Shown here: positions 56,167 through 64,000 of the stretch, in pieces
Layout: every line of letters begins with the position of its first letter
How positions within the stretch are numbered: the first letter of the stretch is position 1
Source: CAWJPW01 sp963844845
GTDB taxonomy: Bacteria; Acidobacteriota; Thermoanaerobaculia; Thermoanaerobaculales; Sulfomarinibacteraceae
Length of the DNA stretch: 64,000 nt
Reading direction: 5' to 3'
Assembly (NCBI GenBank): GCA_963844845.1
Contig: CAWJPW010000011.1
Location: 372,001 to 436,000, forward strand
Program-made: the position numbers and the translations under genes
Notes under the pieces: generated by a model
Seen by the model: only the letters and a program-made list of their open reading frames with translations
The model's database searches: none
Told to the model about the DNA's origin: nothing

Positions 56167-57096
56167 ATGGCACGGATTCTGGACAAGCTCAAGCGCGGTC
56201 TGTTCATGACCCACACCGAGTTCCTCGAGAAGGTGGGCGAAGCTTTCCGTCACGAGGGCCCTGTGTCCGACGAGCAGCTCGATCGGGTGGAGGAGGCGCT
56301 CATGGCCGCCGACACCGGGGTCGAGCTGGCGCTGCGGCTCATGGACGAGCTGCGCGGCGCGGTGCGCGCCGGTCGCATCACCGACGCCGGCGAGCTGCGG
56401 CCGGCGTTACGGGCACGCCTGGTGGAGCTGCTGTCTGCCGCCGAGGCCGCGCACCCTGCCATCGCCAACGCGGCGCCGCCCCGCGTCACCCTGCTGGTGG
56501 GCGTCAACGGCACCGGAAAGACCACCACCGCCGCCAAGCTCGCCAAGAGGCGCCGCGAGGCCGGCCAGGAGGTGGTGCTCGCCGCCGCCGACACCTTCCG
56601 GGCGGCTGCGGTGGAGCAGCTCAAGGTGTGGGGCGAGCGGGTGGGCGCCCCGGTCATCCACCAGCGCGAGGGCGCCGATCCCGCCGCGGTCGTCTTCGAC
56701 GCCATCGCCACCGCCCGCGCCCGAGGGGCGGCCGAGGTCCTGGTAGACACCGCCGGGCGTCTCCACACCCGCACCAACCTGATGAACGAGCTGGAGAAGG
56801 TGCGTCGCGTGGTGGCCCGGGAAGTGGCCGACGCCCCACACGAGGTCCTGCTCGTGCTGGATGCCACCACCGGCTCCAACGGCATCGAGCAGGCGCAGCG
56901 TTTCGGCGCCACCGCCGGGGTGACCGGCGTGGTGCTCACCAAGCTCGACGGCACCGCCAAGGGCGGTGTGATCCTGGCCATCGCCGACCAACTCAACCTG
57001 CCCGTACGGTGGGTCGGCGTGGGCGAGGGGGTGGACGACCTCCTCCCCTTCCACTCCGAGGAGTTCGTAGATGCCCTTCTCGACCTCGAGCGTTGA
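56167..57096 (+). CDS. ftsY: Signal recognition particle receptor FtsY
   Basis: A 309-residue SRP GTPase. The N domain is helical (1-90). The G domain shows LLVGVNGTGKTTTAAKLAKR (G1, about 110), DTFRAAAVEQLKVW, VLVDTAGRLHTRTNLM (G3), LLVLDATTGSNG, VVLTKLDGTAKGG (G4) and VGVGEGVDDLLPF near the C-terminus. The acidic A domain found in many FtsY proteins is missing, so membrane attachment would rely on the N-terminal helix. The ATG at 56167 is preceded by GGGGG. It docks ribosome-SRP complexes at the inner membrane. Confidence 0.95.
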   Translation: MARILDKLKRGLFMTHTEFLEKVGEAFRHEGPVSDEQLDRVEEALMAADTGVELALRLMDELRGAVRAGRITDAGELRPALRARLVELLSAAEAAHPAIANAAPPRVTLLVGVNGTGKTTTAAKLAKRRREAGQEVVLAAADTFRAAAVEQLKVWGERVGAPVIHQREGADPAAVVFDAIATARARGAAEVLVDTAGRLHTRTNLMNELEKVRRVVAREVADAPHEVLLVLDATTGSNGIEQAQRFGATAGVTGVVLTKLDGTAKGGVILAIADQLNLPVRWVGVGEGVDDLLPFHSEEFVDALLDLER

Positions 57097-57137
57097 GCCA
57101 GACCTGCCGGCCACGCCGCCGTCGACGGAATCTGCCG

Positions 57138-58262
57138 GTGTCTGAGCCCGACGCCGCCTGGATGGCTCGGGCAGTGGAGCTCGCTGAGCTCGGCCGCTGC
57201 GGCGCGTCACCCAACCCGATGGTGGGCGCGGTGGTGCTGGATCGCCATGGCGAGCTCGTCGGCGAAGGCTACCACGCCCGTTTCGGCGGCCCCCACGCCG
57301 AGGTGACGGCCCTGGCGCATGCGGGCGAACGGGCGGAGGGGGGCACCCTCGTCGTGACCCTCGAGCCCTGCGCCCACCACGGCAAGACCCCTCCCTGTGT
57401 GGAGGCGGTCCTCGCAGCCGGAATCAGCCGTGTGGTCGTGGCGGTGCGTGATCCCCACCACAAGGCCGCCGGCGGCATCGAGCGCCTCGAATCCGCGGGC
57501 GTGGAGGTGACGGTGGGTCTCGATGCGGCGAACGCACGCCGCGTCAACCGCCGCTGGCTGCGGTGGGCGGAGCGGGGGAGACCGTGGATCACCCTCAAGG
57601 CGGCGGTGTCACTGGACGGGCGCATCGCCACCCGCACCGGCGAGTCACAGTGGATCACCGGTGAGCCCGCCCGGCAGCGCGGTCTCGAGCTGCGCGAGGA
57701 GCACGACGCCATCCTGGTGGGGGTCGGGACCGTCCTCGCCGACGACCCGCGCCTCACCCGCCGTCTCGGCCGCAACCCGTCGTCACGCTGGTTGCGGGTG
57801 GTGCTGGACTCGCGGCTGCGCACTCCTCCAACTGCGCGGGTGGTGCGCGAGCATCCGGCGGCGACGCTGGTGGTGCACACCGCCGCCGCCCCCGCGGCGG
57901 CGCGCACCGCGCTCGCAGGAACCGGCGTGCGCCTGCTCGAGCTGGCCGCCGACGCCGATGGCCGGGTCGCCGTCACCCCCCTGGTCGAGGCGCTGGCGCG
58001 CGAGCCGGTGGCGGCGCTGCTGGTGGAGGGCGGCGGCCGCGTACACGGCACGTTCGTCGATCACGACCTGGTGGACGAGACGGTGCTCTTCGTGGCGCCC
58101 ATGCTGCTCGGCGGCACTACGGCCCCGGCAGCGGTGGCCGGCACCGGCGTGGCCGCCCTGGCCGACGCCAGACGCTTGAGCTTTGAAGCCGCCGTGCGCC
58201 ACGGCGAGGACCTGGAGCTGCGCGCGGTGGTGCGCGAGGAGGCGGCATGTTCACCGGCCTGA
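57138..58262 (+). CDS. ribD: Bifunctional diaminohydroxyphosphoribosylaminopyrimidine deaminase/reductase
   Basis: A 374-residue bifunctional enzyme of riboflavin synthesis. The deaminase half (1-145) has PNPMVGAVV, the zinc ligands in GGPHAEVTAL and VTLEPCAHHGKTPPC. The reductase half has PWITLKAAVSLDGRIATRTG, HDAILVGVGTVLADDPRLT and VAALLVEGGGRVHGTF. It converts the GTP-cyclohydrolase product by deamination and NADPH reduction. I chose the GTG at 57138 (VSEPDAAWMARAVELA); the ATG at 57162 is a shorter choice. It overlaps ribE by 16 bases. Confidence 0.95.
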   Translation: MSEPDAAWMARAVELAELGRCGASPNPMVGAVVLDRHGELVGEGYHARFGGPHAEVTALAHAGERAEGGTLVVTLEPCAHHGKTPPCVEAVLAAGISRVVVAVRDPHHKAAGGIERLESAGVEVTVGLDAANARRVNRRWLRWAERGRPWITLKAAVSLDGRIATRTGESQWITGEPARQRGLELREEHDAILVGVGTVLADDPRLTRRLGRNPSSRWLRVVLDSRLRTPPTARVVREHPAATLVVHTAAAPAAARTALAGTGVRLLELAADADGRVAVTPLVEALAREPVAALLVEGGGRVHGTFVDHDLVDETVLFVAPMLLGGTTAPAAVAGTGVAALADARRLSFEAAVRHGEDLELRAVVREEAACSPA

Positions 58263-58888
58263 TCGAGAGCGTCGGAAGGGTCCGCCGCCTGGTCCGGGCG
58301 AGCGGCGGGGCGCGTCTGGAAGTAGCTGCAACCTGGCCCGATGCCGAGGCGCCGCGCCATGGTGACAGCGTGGCGGTGAACGGCGCCTGCCTCACCGTGC
58401 TCGAGCCGAGCGCCGACGGCTTCGTCGCCGACGTCTCGCCGGAGACCCTCGCGCGCACTCTGCTGGGCGACGTACGTCCGGGTGACGGGCTCAACCTCGA
58501 GCGAGCCCTGCGGCTGAGCCAGCGCCTCGGCGGACATCTGGTGCAAGGGCACGTGGACGCCGTGGTCCGCGTCCTGGAGATCCGAACCGAGGGCGCGTTC
58601 TCACGCTGGCGGGTGACGCTGCCGGCCGAGCATGCCCGCGAGGTGGCGCCCAAGGGCAGCGTGGCCCTGCACGGGGTCTCCCTCACCGTGGCCGAGCTCG
58701 GCCGTGACTGGTTCGAGGTGGCGCTCATCCCGGAGACGCTGCGCGCCACGGTGCTGGACGGCCTGCGGCCCGGCGCCAAACTGCACCTCGAGACCGATAT
58801 GCTGGCCAAGTACGTGCTGCGGGCAGTGGGGCCGGAGCGTGCTTCCGCGCTGTGGGAAGCATTCGGCGGGGAGAGCCCCGGTGCGTAG
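58247..58888 (+). CDS. ribE: Riboflavin synthase, alpha subunit
   Basis: A 213-residue protein with two homologous lumazine-binding halves: MFTGLIESVGRV, DSVAVNGACLTVLE and LGGHLVQGHVDAV in the first; GSVALHGVSLTVAELG and a matching IPETLRATVL stretch in the second. It dismutates 6,7-dimethyl-8-ribityllumazine to riboflavin. No FMN riboswitch is visible upstream, and ribBA and ribH are not in the window, so the pathway is split. The ATG at 58247 lies within the end of ribD. Confidence 0.96.
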   Translation: MFTGLIESVGRVRRLVRASGGARLEVAATWPDAEAPRHGDSVAVNGACLTVLEPSADGFVADVSPETLARTLLGDVRPGDGLNLERALRLSQRLGGHLVQGHVDAVVRVLEIRTEGAFSRWRVTLPAEHAREVAPKGSVALHGVSLTVAELGRDWFEVALIPETLRATVLDGLRPGAKLHLETDMLAKYVLRAVGPERASALWEAFGGESPGA

Positions 58889-59864
58889 GATCGAGCCCGC
58901 CTTCCTCGACCTCTTCCCGGTGACCCACGTGCTGCGCCCGGGCTACCTACCCGGCCCCAAGGTCTCCCTCGACCCGCTGCGCATGGGCATCGCCTGGGAG
59001 GACGCTCCGCTGCGCGTGCTGCCGTCGCACGACTCACTGCCTCGCCAGCCGGTACGGGCGCTCGCCTTCGCTCGGGTGGCGGCCGCGCGTCGTCAGGCAG
59101 TGACAGCGTTCCTCGAGACCGGCGGGGCGATGCTCGTGGTGATCGACGACCCCTCCCTGACACCGGCCGACGTGGGAGTCCCAGACGACGACGGTAACCG
59201 CGTTACGGGGCTCCTGCCGGTGCTGCCCTCGCCCCTGGCCGACCAGGTCAGGCTCCCCGACGCCTGGAGCGGGAAGCAGTGGGGCGCGGTGCTGGGTCTC
59301 TTTCCCTTTCCCGGCGCCGCCGCCGAGGCCGAGCAGCGGATCACGGCGCTGCAGCGTGCCGGCGCCACGTTTGCGGTGGCGGCGCCGCTGCTGCTCACCC
59401 CCAAGGACCGCCACCGCATCCTCGACGGCTGCGAGGGCGCCGGCCTCGAGGACCGCCTGGAGAACTCCCTTTTCCATGCCGACGTGAGCCGCGGCCTGCA
59501 CGCCCTCGAGCGTCGCGTGGGGGTCACCCTGCACACCCTCGGCATGGAGGCGGTCATCCCGTCGCTGGTGCCGCGCGGCTTCAACGCCGGGGCGATACGC
59601 ACGTCCGCCCGCCTGCGCCTGTGGGCGCGGCGCCTCGACCAGTGCTACGAGGAGAGTTCCTGGGGCTGGCGCCTGCGCCGGGCGGCGGCCGCGCTGGAAC
59701 CGGTGGCCACCGATCCCCACGTTCTCGCTGAGGAGGACAACCTGCGGGTGATCCCCGGCTTCGACCCGTGGGTGGAGAGCTTCACACGCTCGCTGTGGGA
59801 CCACGGCGAACCATGGGCCTCGGCCTGGCTGCGCTGGTCGGCGCTGGACGGCCAGCCCCGGTGA
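58881..59864 (+). CDS. Hypothetical protein between ribE and lplA
   Basis: A 327-residue protein I do not recognise. It starts VRRIEPAFLDLFPVTHVLRP after a GGGGAG site eight bases upstream and overlaps ribE by eight bases. There is no signal peptide or membrane segment. Content suggests an alpha/beta domain with two notable parts: GAMLVVIDDPSLTPADVGVP and RAGATFAVAAPLLLTPKDRH, and a Trp/Arg-rich C-terminus (WGWRLRRAAAALE, WASAWLRWSAL). The stop overlaps the lipoate ligase start (GTGA). Tight coupling to both neighbours suggests it is real and co-expressed. Confidence 0.75.
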   Translation: MRRIEPAFLDLFPVTHVLRPGYLPGPKVSLDPLRMGIAWEDAPLRVLPSHDSLPRQPVRALAFARVAAARRQAVTAFLETGGAMLVVIDDPSLTPADVGVPDDDGNRVTGLLPVLPSPLADQVRLPDAWSGKQWGAVLGLFPFPGAAAEAEQRITALQRAGATFAVAAPLLLTPKDRHRILDGCEGAGLEDRLENSLFHADVSRGLHALERRVGVTLHTLGMEAVIPSLVPRGFNAGAIRTSARLRLWARRLDQCYEESSWGWRLRRAAAALEPVATDPHVLAEEDNLRVIPGFDPWVESFTRSLWDHGEPWASAWLRWSALDGQPR

Positions 59865-60670
59865 CCGGTCCGGCCTGGCGGCTGCTCGTCGACCCCGCCC
59901 TCCCGGGCTCCCGAAACATGGCCCGCGACGTGGCGCTGCTGGAGGCGGCGGTGGCCACGGCGTCCCCTCCCACGCTGCGGCTGTACGCCTGGGAGCCGGC
60001 CTGCCTCTCCCTGGGCCGCCACCAACCGGAGAGTGCCGCAGATCTCGCTTTCTGCGGCGCCCGGGGGCTCGACGTCGTGCGCCGTCCCACCGGCGGCCGC
60101 ACCGTGCTCCACCACCTCGAGCTCACCTACTCGGTGGTGGCGCCGCTGGGGCGACCGCCGCTGCCACGGGCGGTACAGGAGGCGTACCGGGCGGTGTGCG
60201 CAGCCTTGGTTCGCGCCACCCGCTCCTTCGGCGTCGACGCCGAGCTCACCCCCGGCGAAGTCAACCTGGTGCTGCCCGGCCCCCGCACCGCGGTGCCTTG
60301 CTTCGAGGCGCCGGCAGGGGGCGAGGTGGTGGTACGCGGGCGCAAGCTGGCGGGCTCGGCCGTGCGGGTGCACGGCAACCATATCCTCCAGCACGGCGCG
60401 ATCCTCCTGGACTGGAACGGTCCACTCCAGGCCGGCGCCATGGGCCTGGCCGACGACCGCCTCCTCCGCCCGCACGTCACCACCTTCACCGCCGAGCTGG
60501 GCCGACCAGTGGACCGCGGTGAGCTCGAGTCCGCTCTGGTGCCGGCGTTCGAGGACGAGCTCGGCGTCCGGCTCGCGGGCGGCGAGCTCACGGCCGGGGA
60601 GCGCCAGCGCGAAACCGAGCTCGAGCCGGAGTACGCGATCGCGACCGCCGAACCCGCCGCGGAGCGTTAG
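59861..60670 (+). CDS. Lipoate-protein ligase A family protein
   Basis: A 269-residue BPL/LPL-domain protein. The lipoyl-AMP motif appears as VVRRPTGGRTVLHHLELTYS (usual RRxSGGGAVYHD), and the catalytic Lys is in VRGRKLAGSAVRVHGN. The YAWEPACLSLGRHQ stretch matches the family N-terminus. It would attach lipoate or octanoate to carrier domains; octanoyltransferase (LipM-like) activity is an option as no C-terminal accessory domain is present. The GTG at 59861 overlaps the upstream stop by four bases. I leave the symbol empty as ligase and transferase cannot be separated. Confidence 0.85.
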   Translation: MTGPAWRLLVDPALPGSRNMARDVALLEAAVATASPPTLRLYAWEPACLSLGRHQPESAADLAFCGARGLDVVRRPTGGRTVLHHLELTYSVVAPLGRPPLPRAVQEAYRAVCAALVRATRSFGVDAELTPGEVNLVLPGPRTAVPCFEAPAGGEVVVRGRKLAGSAVRVHGNHILQHGAILLDWNGPLQAGAMGLADDRLLRPHVTTFTAELGRPVDRGELESALVPAFEDELGVRLAGGELTAGERQRETELEPEYAIATAEPAAER

Positions 60671-60766
60671 CCGGGGCCGGGGACCGGTACCGCGTCCGGC
60701 ACCGGGTCCGGTACCGCGACCGGATCCGGAGACCGCGACCGAGGCCGGGACTCGGACCGGGGGCGG
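60671..60766. repeat. G-rich degenerate hexamer tract
   Basis: CCGGGGCCGGGGACCGGTAC and related units (ACCGGGTCCGGTACC, GACCGGATCCGG) repeat with a period near six just after the lipoate ligase stop. A short tandem of CATCACCTCAT follows (60774-60803). Confidence 0.6.
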
Positions 60767-60825
60767 GGGCCCTCATCACCTCATTACTTCATCACCTCAT
60801 CACCGGGCGGTCGGGCGGGTACGTG

Positions 60826-60831
60826 TAGGAT
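60826..60831 (+). promoter_or_regulatory. -10 box TAGGAT before the AmpG-like gene
   Basis: TAGGAT lies seven bases before the ATG at 60839 with no ribosome site, another possible leaderless arrangement. Confidence 0.4.
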
Positions 60832-60838
60832 ACCGGTC

Positions 60839-62308
60839 ATGCCCGAGCCTTCCCGCCCGCGTCCCTGGCCGTGGTGGGTCATGACCACCTACTTCGCCGA
60901 GGGCTTTCCCTACTCCCTTGTACGCCAGCTCTCCACCGTCTACTTCAAGGACGCCGGTGCGAGCCTCGAGGCCATCGGGCTGACCTCACTCTACGGCCTA
61001 CCGTGGACGCTGAAGTTCCTGTGGGCCCCGCTGGTGGACACCGTCGCCACCAAGCGACGCTGGTTGCTGGCGGCCGAGGCGGTGCTCACCGGGTTGGTGC
61101 TGCTCCTGGCCGTGGGCTCGGGCCTGCCCTCCGCCCTACCGGTGGTGGCGGTGCTGTTTCTCGTCATCGCTCTTGCCTCAGCCACCCACGACATCGCCGT
61201 GGACGGCTACTACCTCGAGGCCCTCGACCGCACCGAGCAGGCCCGCTGGGTTGGCTTCCAGGCCGGCTTCTACCGCTTCGCCATGGTCGCCGGCGGCGGC
61301 GGCATCGTCTTCCTCTCGGGGGTAACCTCGTTCCCAGTGGCCTTCGCGTTGGCCGGCGCCGCGCTGGGTACCCTGCTGCTGGTGCACGGACTGCGCCTGC
61401 CGCGCCAGGAGGAGCCCAAGGCGCCGGCCTCGGTGCTCGTGCGGCCCCTGCTGCAGCCCGACCGGGCGGCTCTGGTGGCGGTCGCTGCGGCGGGGCTGGT
61501 GGCGGGGCTCGTGCTGCTGCAGCGACCCGAGGCGACGGGATTCCGAGAGGAGCTGGCACGGCAGCTCCCGCGCTGGATCGTGGTGGCGCTGCTGGCGGTG
61601 CTGGCGGTTCTCGCCACCCAGGCGCGCAAGCTCCGGGAGCGTCTCTACGCGTCGGAGTCCACCTACGCCCTCGCCTTCGTCGACTACCTCGACCAGCCGC
61701 GCGTGGGAGTAATTCTCCTGTTCGTCGCTTCGTACCGCTCCGGAGAGTCCTTCCTCCTCAACATGGCGTACCCCTTCCTGCGCGACATCGGCGTGTCGCG
61801 AGCGGCCTACGGCATCGCCTACGGCACCTTCGGCATCCTCGCCTCCATCGCCGGCGGCCTGCTGGGCGGCTTTCTCATCGCCCGCGGCGGTCTCAAGCGT
61901 TGGATTTGGCCCTTCGTCCTGGCCCAAAACCTCCTGAACCTGCTCTACATGGTCATGGCCTGGTGGTACCGCGGCATCTTCCAGCACCCGGAGCTGGGCC
62001 ACGCCGACCTGCGCCTGGTGGGTGGGCTCATCGTGGTGGAGGCCTTCGGCGCCGGTCTCGGTACCGCCGCCTTCATGGTTTTCGTCATGCGCACCACGCG
62101 GCCGCGCTTCAAGGCGGCCCACTTCGCCATCGCCACCGGCATCGCCACCGTCTCGGCCACCTTCGCCGGAGTCCTCTCCGGCTTCGTCGCCGACGCGGTG
62201 GGCTTCACCGCCTACTTCGGCTTCACCTTCATAGCCACCTGGCCGGCGATGGCGACGATCCCCTTCCTCCCGTACCTCGATGCGCCGAGGGAGCCCGCAG
62301 TGGAGTGA
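60839..62308 (+). CDS. AmpG-like major facilitator (PAT family) permease
   Basis: A 489-residue MFS protein with about 12-14 hydrophobic segments. Family marks are TYFAEGFPYSLVRQLSTVYF at the start, PWTLKFLWAPLVDTVATKRR (the loop 2-3 motif) and ASATHDIAVDGYYLEAL. AmpG brings anhydromuropeptides from the periplasm into the cytoplasm for recycling; a few relatives carry acetyl-CoA or siderophores, so the substrate is probable only. A central basic loop (ATQARKLRERLYASES) divides the two halves. Confidence 0.88.
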   Translation: MPEPSRPRPWPWWVMTTYFAEGFPYSLVRQLSTVYFKDAGASLEAIGLTSLYGLPWTLKFLWAPLVDTVATKRRWLLAAEAVLTGLVLLLAVGSGLPSALPVVAVLFLVIALASATHDIAVDGYYLEALDRTEQARWVGFQAGFYRFAMVAGGGGIVFLSGVTSFPVAFALAGAALGTLLLVHGLRLPRQEEPKAPASVLVRPLLQPDRAALVAVAAAGLVAGLVLLQRPEATGFREELARQLPRWIVVALLAVLAVLATQARKLRERLYASESTYALAFVDYLDQPRVGVILLFVASYRSGESFLLNMAYPFLRDIGVSRAAYGIAYGTFGILASIAGGLLGGFLIARGGLKRWIWPFVLAQNLLNLLYMVMAWWYRGIFQHPELGHADLRLVGGLIVVEAFGAGLGTAAFMVFVMRTTRPRFKAAHFAIATGIATVSATFAGVLSGFVADAVGFTAYFGFTFIATWPAMATIPFLPYLDAPREPAVE

Positions 62309-62553
62309 GGCTCGCGCGACGCCGAAGAACCTCAAGAGTGACGAGTGACGCACAGCGCGCACGGACCGCCGCCCCCGCCCCCGCCCCCGCCCAGGACGAT
62401 CGCCCGCACTGAGGCCGCAGCCGTGGCGGCCCGTGACGGCCCCCCTGTCAACCGAGCGCCCCCGCCCTCCTCCTCGCGGCTCCTCACCGTTGACCGGGTT
62501 GGTCGGCGGGAGCCCGTTTGCCCCTTCAACCACTGATCCCACATAATGCCGCC
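62309..62553. other. Intergenic region with C-rich tandem
   Basis: Holds a CCCCCG tandem of about four units (62370-62392), which could form a quadruplex on the minus strand, and ends with the -10 box of the next gene. No gene is evident. Confidence 0.5.
62542..62547 (+). promoter_or_regulatory. -10 box CATAAT before the YfhO-like gene
   Basis: CATAAT is separated from the GTG at 62554 by six bases, with no ribosome site. Confidence 0.45.
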
Positions 62554-64000
62554 GTGCAGCACCGGAAGTTTCCCGCAGCGGCGACGGGGCTCGCCCTCTT
62601 CGCCGTGGTCGTGGTGTTCTTCCCCACCCTCTTCTTCGGCCGGGTGGTGTCACCCCTCGACGTCGTCCTCAACGACCCGCCGTGGCGGGCCGTCCACCCC
62701 CCGGTGGAGGTGACGAACCCCGAGCTGGAGGAGCCGGCGACAGCCTACCTTCCGCTCATGGTGGAAGCCCAACGGGACGGCTTCGCCACCGCGGTATGGA
62801 GCCCCTACCTGGCCGGCGGAGTTCCGGGCACCCTGATGTGGAACACCGGGCTGCTCTCGCCGTTCGTGCTGCCGTTTCTGCCTTGGCTCCCCCCGACACT
62901 GTTCGGCAACCTGCTAGTACTGGGCAAGCTGCTGGCCGCCTTCATCGGCACCTTTCTCCTGCTGCGACGGCGCGGCGCCTCCGAGCTGGGCGCCGCGGTG
63001 GGTGCCACCGCCTACGCCCTCGCCGCCAGCGTGGCGACCCGGTGGCTGTGGCCGTCCTCCGGCGCCACCGCGCTGCTGCCCCTGTTGCTGTGGGCGGTGG
63101 ACCGAGCTCTCGACGCTCCTGTTCCGCGGCGTCACGGGGCGACCGCCGCCCTGGTATGGCTGGCTCTCCTCGCCGCTGGCGCCCCGGCGCCCACCGTGGT
63201 GGCGTGCTACGCAGCGCTTGGCTGGGCGCTCTACCGACTCGCCGGCGCCACTCCGGCCCGGCGTCGGGCGATGCTGCACGGACTCGCAGTGACTGCCGTG
63301 GCTTTCGTGGTGGCGGTGGCGGTGCTGGCACCATCTCTGGGACTCTTCACCCGTTTCCTCGGCCCTTCCGGCGCGCTCGACCGCGTCCCCCGCCACGGCG
63401 GCTGGGGGTCCGCCACGCTGCACCTGCTGGTGGATCCCTACGCTTTCGGAGACCCCCGCCGCGACACCTGGGCGCCGCCCGAGGCGCTGGGCACGACGAC
63501 CTTCCACCAGGCGACCCTTGCGGTGGGCTGGGTGGCACTGGCTCTAGCCGCGATGGGAGTGGCCTCCCGACGCCGTGACACTGGATTGTGGCTGCTCACC
63601 GGAGTCGGGGTGGGATTGGCCCTCGCCCTTCGCCCTCTGGGCTCGCTCCTCGCCCACCTCCCGCTGATGGCGCCGGTGCCCACCTGGCGGCTCTCGCCGC
63701 TGCTGGCATTGGCAGTGGCGGCTCTCGCGGCCGCCGGGGCCGACGCCCTCGCGCGCCTACCCCGCCCTGCGTCAGCCCGTTTCCTCCTTCTCGCGGTGGG
63801 CGTCGCGGTAGCGCTGGAGCAGGGGATGGTGGCCGGGCATCTGCTGCCCTACCTGCGCCCAAACGACGCCCGGCTGGCTCCGACCGAGGGCATCCGCTTC
63901 GTCCAGGCTCACACCGCCGAGGTCCCGTGGCGGGTGGCACCCCTGCAGGACACCCTGTGGCCGGATACCGCCACCGCGTTCGGCATCGAGGACCTGCGCT
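62554..64000 (+). CDS. YfhO-like polytopic membrane protein, 3' end outside window
   Basis: The first 482 residues of a large membrane protein. It begins VQHRKFPAAATGLALFAVVV and has a luminal/periplasmic-type stretch with NDPPWRAVHPPVEVTNPELE before PLMVEAQRDGFATAVWSPYL, typical of YfhO/GT-C-like proteins that modify lipoteichoic or other surface polymers. At least nine hydrophobic segments follow, for instance LLVLGKLLAAFIGTFLLL and VTAVAFVVAVAVLAPSL. The GTG at 62554 is favoured by the CATAAT box. As the gene runs off the window, total length and domains are unknown. Confidence 0.8.
   Translation, partial: MQHRKFPAAATGLALFAVVVVFFPTLFFGRVVSPLDVVLNDPPWRAVHPPVEVTNPELEEPATAYLPLMVEAQRDGFATAVWSPYLAGGVPGTLMWNTGLLSPFVLPFLPWLPPTLFGNLLVLGKLLAAFIGTFLLLRRRGASELGAAVGATAYALAASVATRWLWPSSGATALLPLLLWAVDRALDAPVPRRHGATAALVWLALLAAGAPAPTVVACYAALGWALYRLAGATPARRRAMLHGLAVTAVAFVVAVAVLAPSLGLFTRFLGPSGALDRVPRHGGWGSATLHLLVDPYAFGDPRRDTWAPPEALGTTTFHQATLAVGWVALALAAMGVASRRRDTGLWLLTGVGVGLALALRPLGSLLAHLPLMAPVPTWRLSPLLALAVAALAAAGADALARLPRPASARFLLLAVGVAVALEQGMVAGHLLPYLRPNDARLAPTEGIRFVQAHTAEVPWRVAPLQDTLWPDTATAFGIEDLR

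Noticed and set aside
57096..57140. FMN riboswitch upstream of the riboflavin genes
   Set aside because: Only 41 bases separate ftsY and ribD, too few for the element, and none of its conserved parts is seen.

Overview
This is a high-GC chromosomal window with dense gene packing. Many start codons overlap the preceding stop (GTGA/ATGA). The organism is Gram-negative: there is a TolC/MFP/RND efflux set, a Wzc-type copolymerase and a lipobox lipoprotein. The CSLREA-type beta-helix protein, the GH57 + GalT pair and the general style suggest an Acidobacteriota-like environmental lineage, but nothing here proves the taxon.

Bases 1-30,750 (almost all minus strand) form a Wzx/Wzy-type surface-polysaccharide locus. 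It reads leftwards from a sigma70-like promoter (TTGACA-N18-CATAAT, 30722-30751) through a NusG/RfaH-like factor, Wzc, a UDP-GlcNAc dehydrogenase, a UDP-sugar epimerase, RmlA, GDP-fucose synthase, an ABC flippase, a 3-acetamido-3,6-dideoxyhexose module (bifunctional FdtD/WxcM-like enzyme plus DegT transaminase), a Wzx flippase, five glycosyltransferases, a polymerase-like protein, another glycosyltransferase, and a PglC/PglD/PglE/PglF-like set. The last set would make and attach di-N-acetylbacillosamine. Bases from about 9.1 to 16 kb are visibly poorer in GC and look like an acquired cassette. Between rmlA and the epimerase lies a RAYT transposase gene inside an array of ten units of mostly 221 bp, each holding two inverted REP hairpins with GTAG feet.

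Bases 30.9-64 kb are mainly plus-strand housekeeping and accessory genes: a class V aminotransferase, a SNF2 helicase, a small zinc-ribbon protein, GH57 amylase and galT, a large hybrid histidine kinase, an EamA transporter, a heavy-metal RND efflux operon, an SDR, a CSLREA beta-helix protein, a KynB-like cyclase, then an operon with HD-GYP, TPR lipoprotein, roadblock-like protein, ftsY, ribD, ribE, an unknown gene and lplA, followed by an AmpG-like transporter and a YfhO-like membrane protein cut by the window end.

The most unusual signal is a dispersed intergenic element of 260-262 bp present four times (32273-32534 minus; 49967-50226, 51682-51942 and 51993-52254 plus). Its copies share helices in which paired positions change together, as expected of a structured RNA. 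Other repeats include a purine-tract family, one copy of which appears to have entered the coding sequence of the UDP-sugar epimerase in frame, and G-rich degenerate hexamer tracts. Several genes start 5-8 bases after a TANNNT box, which suggests leaderless transcription.
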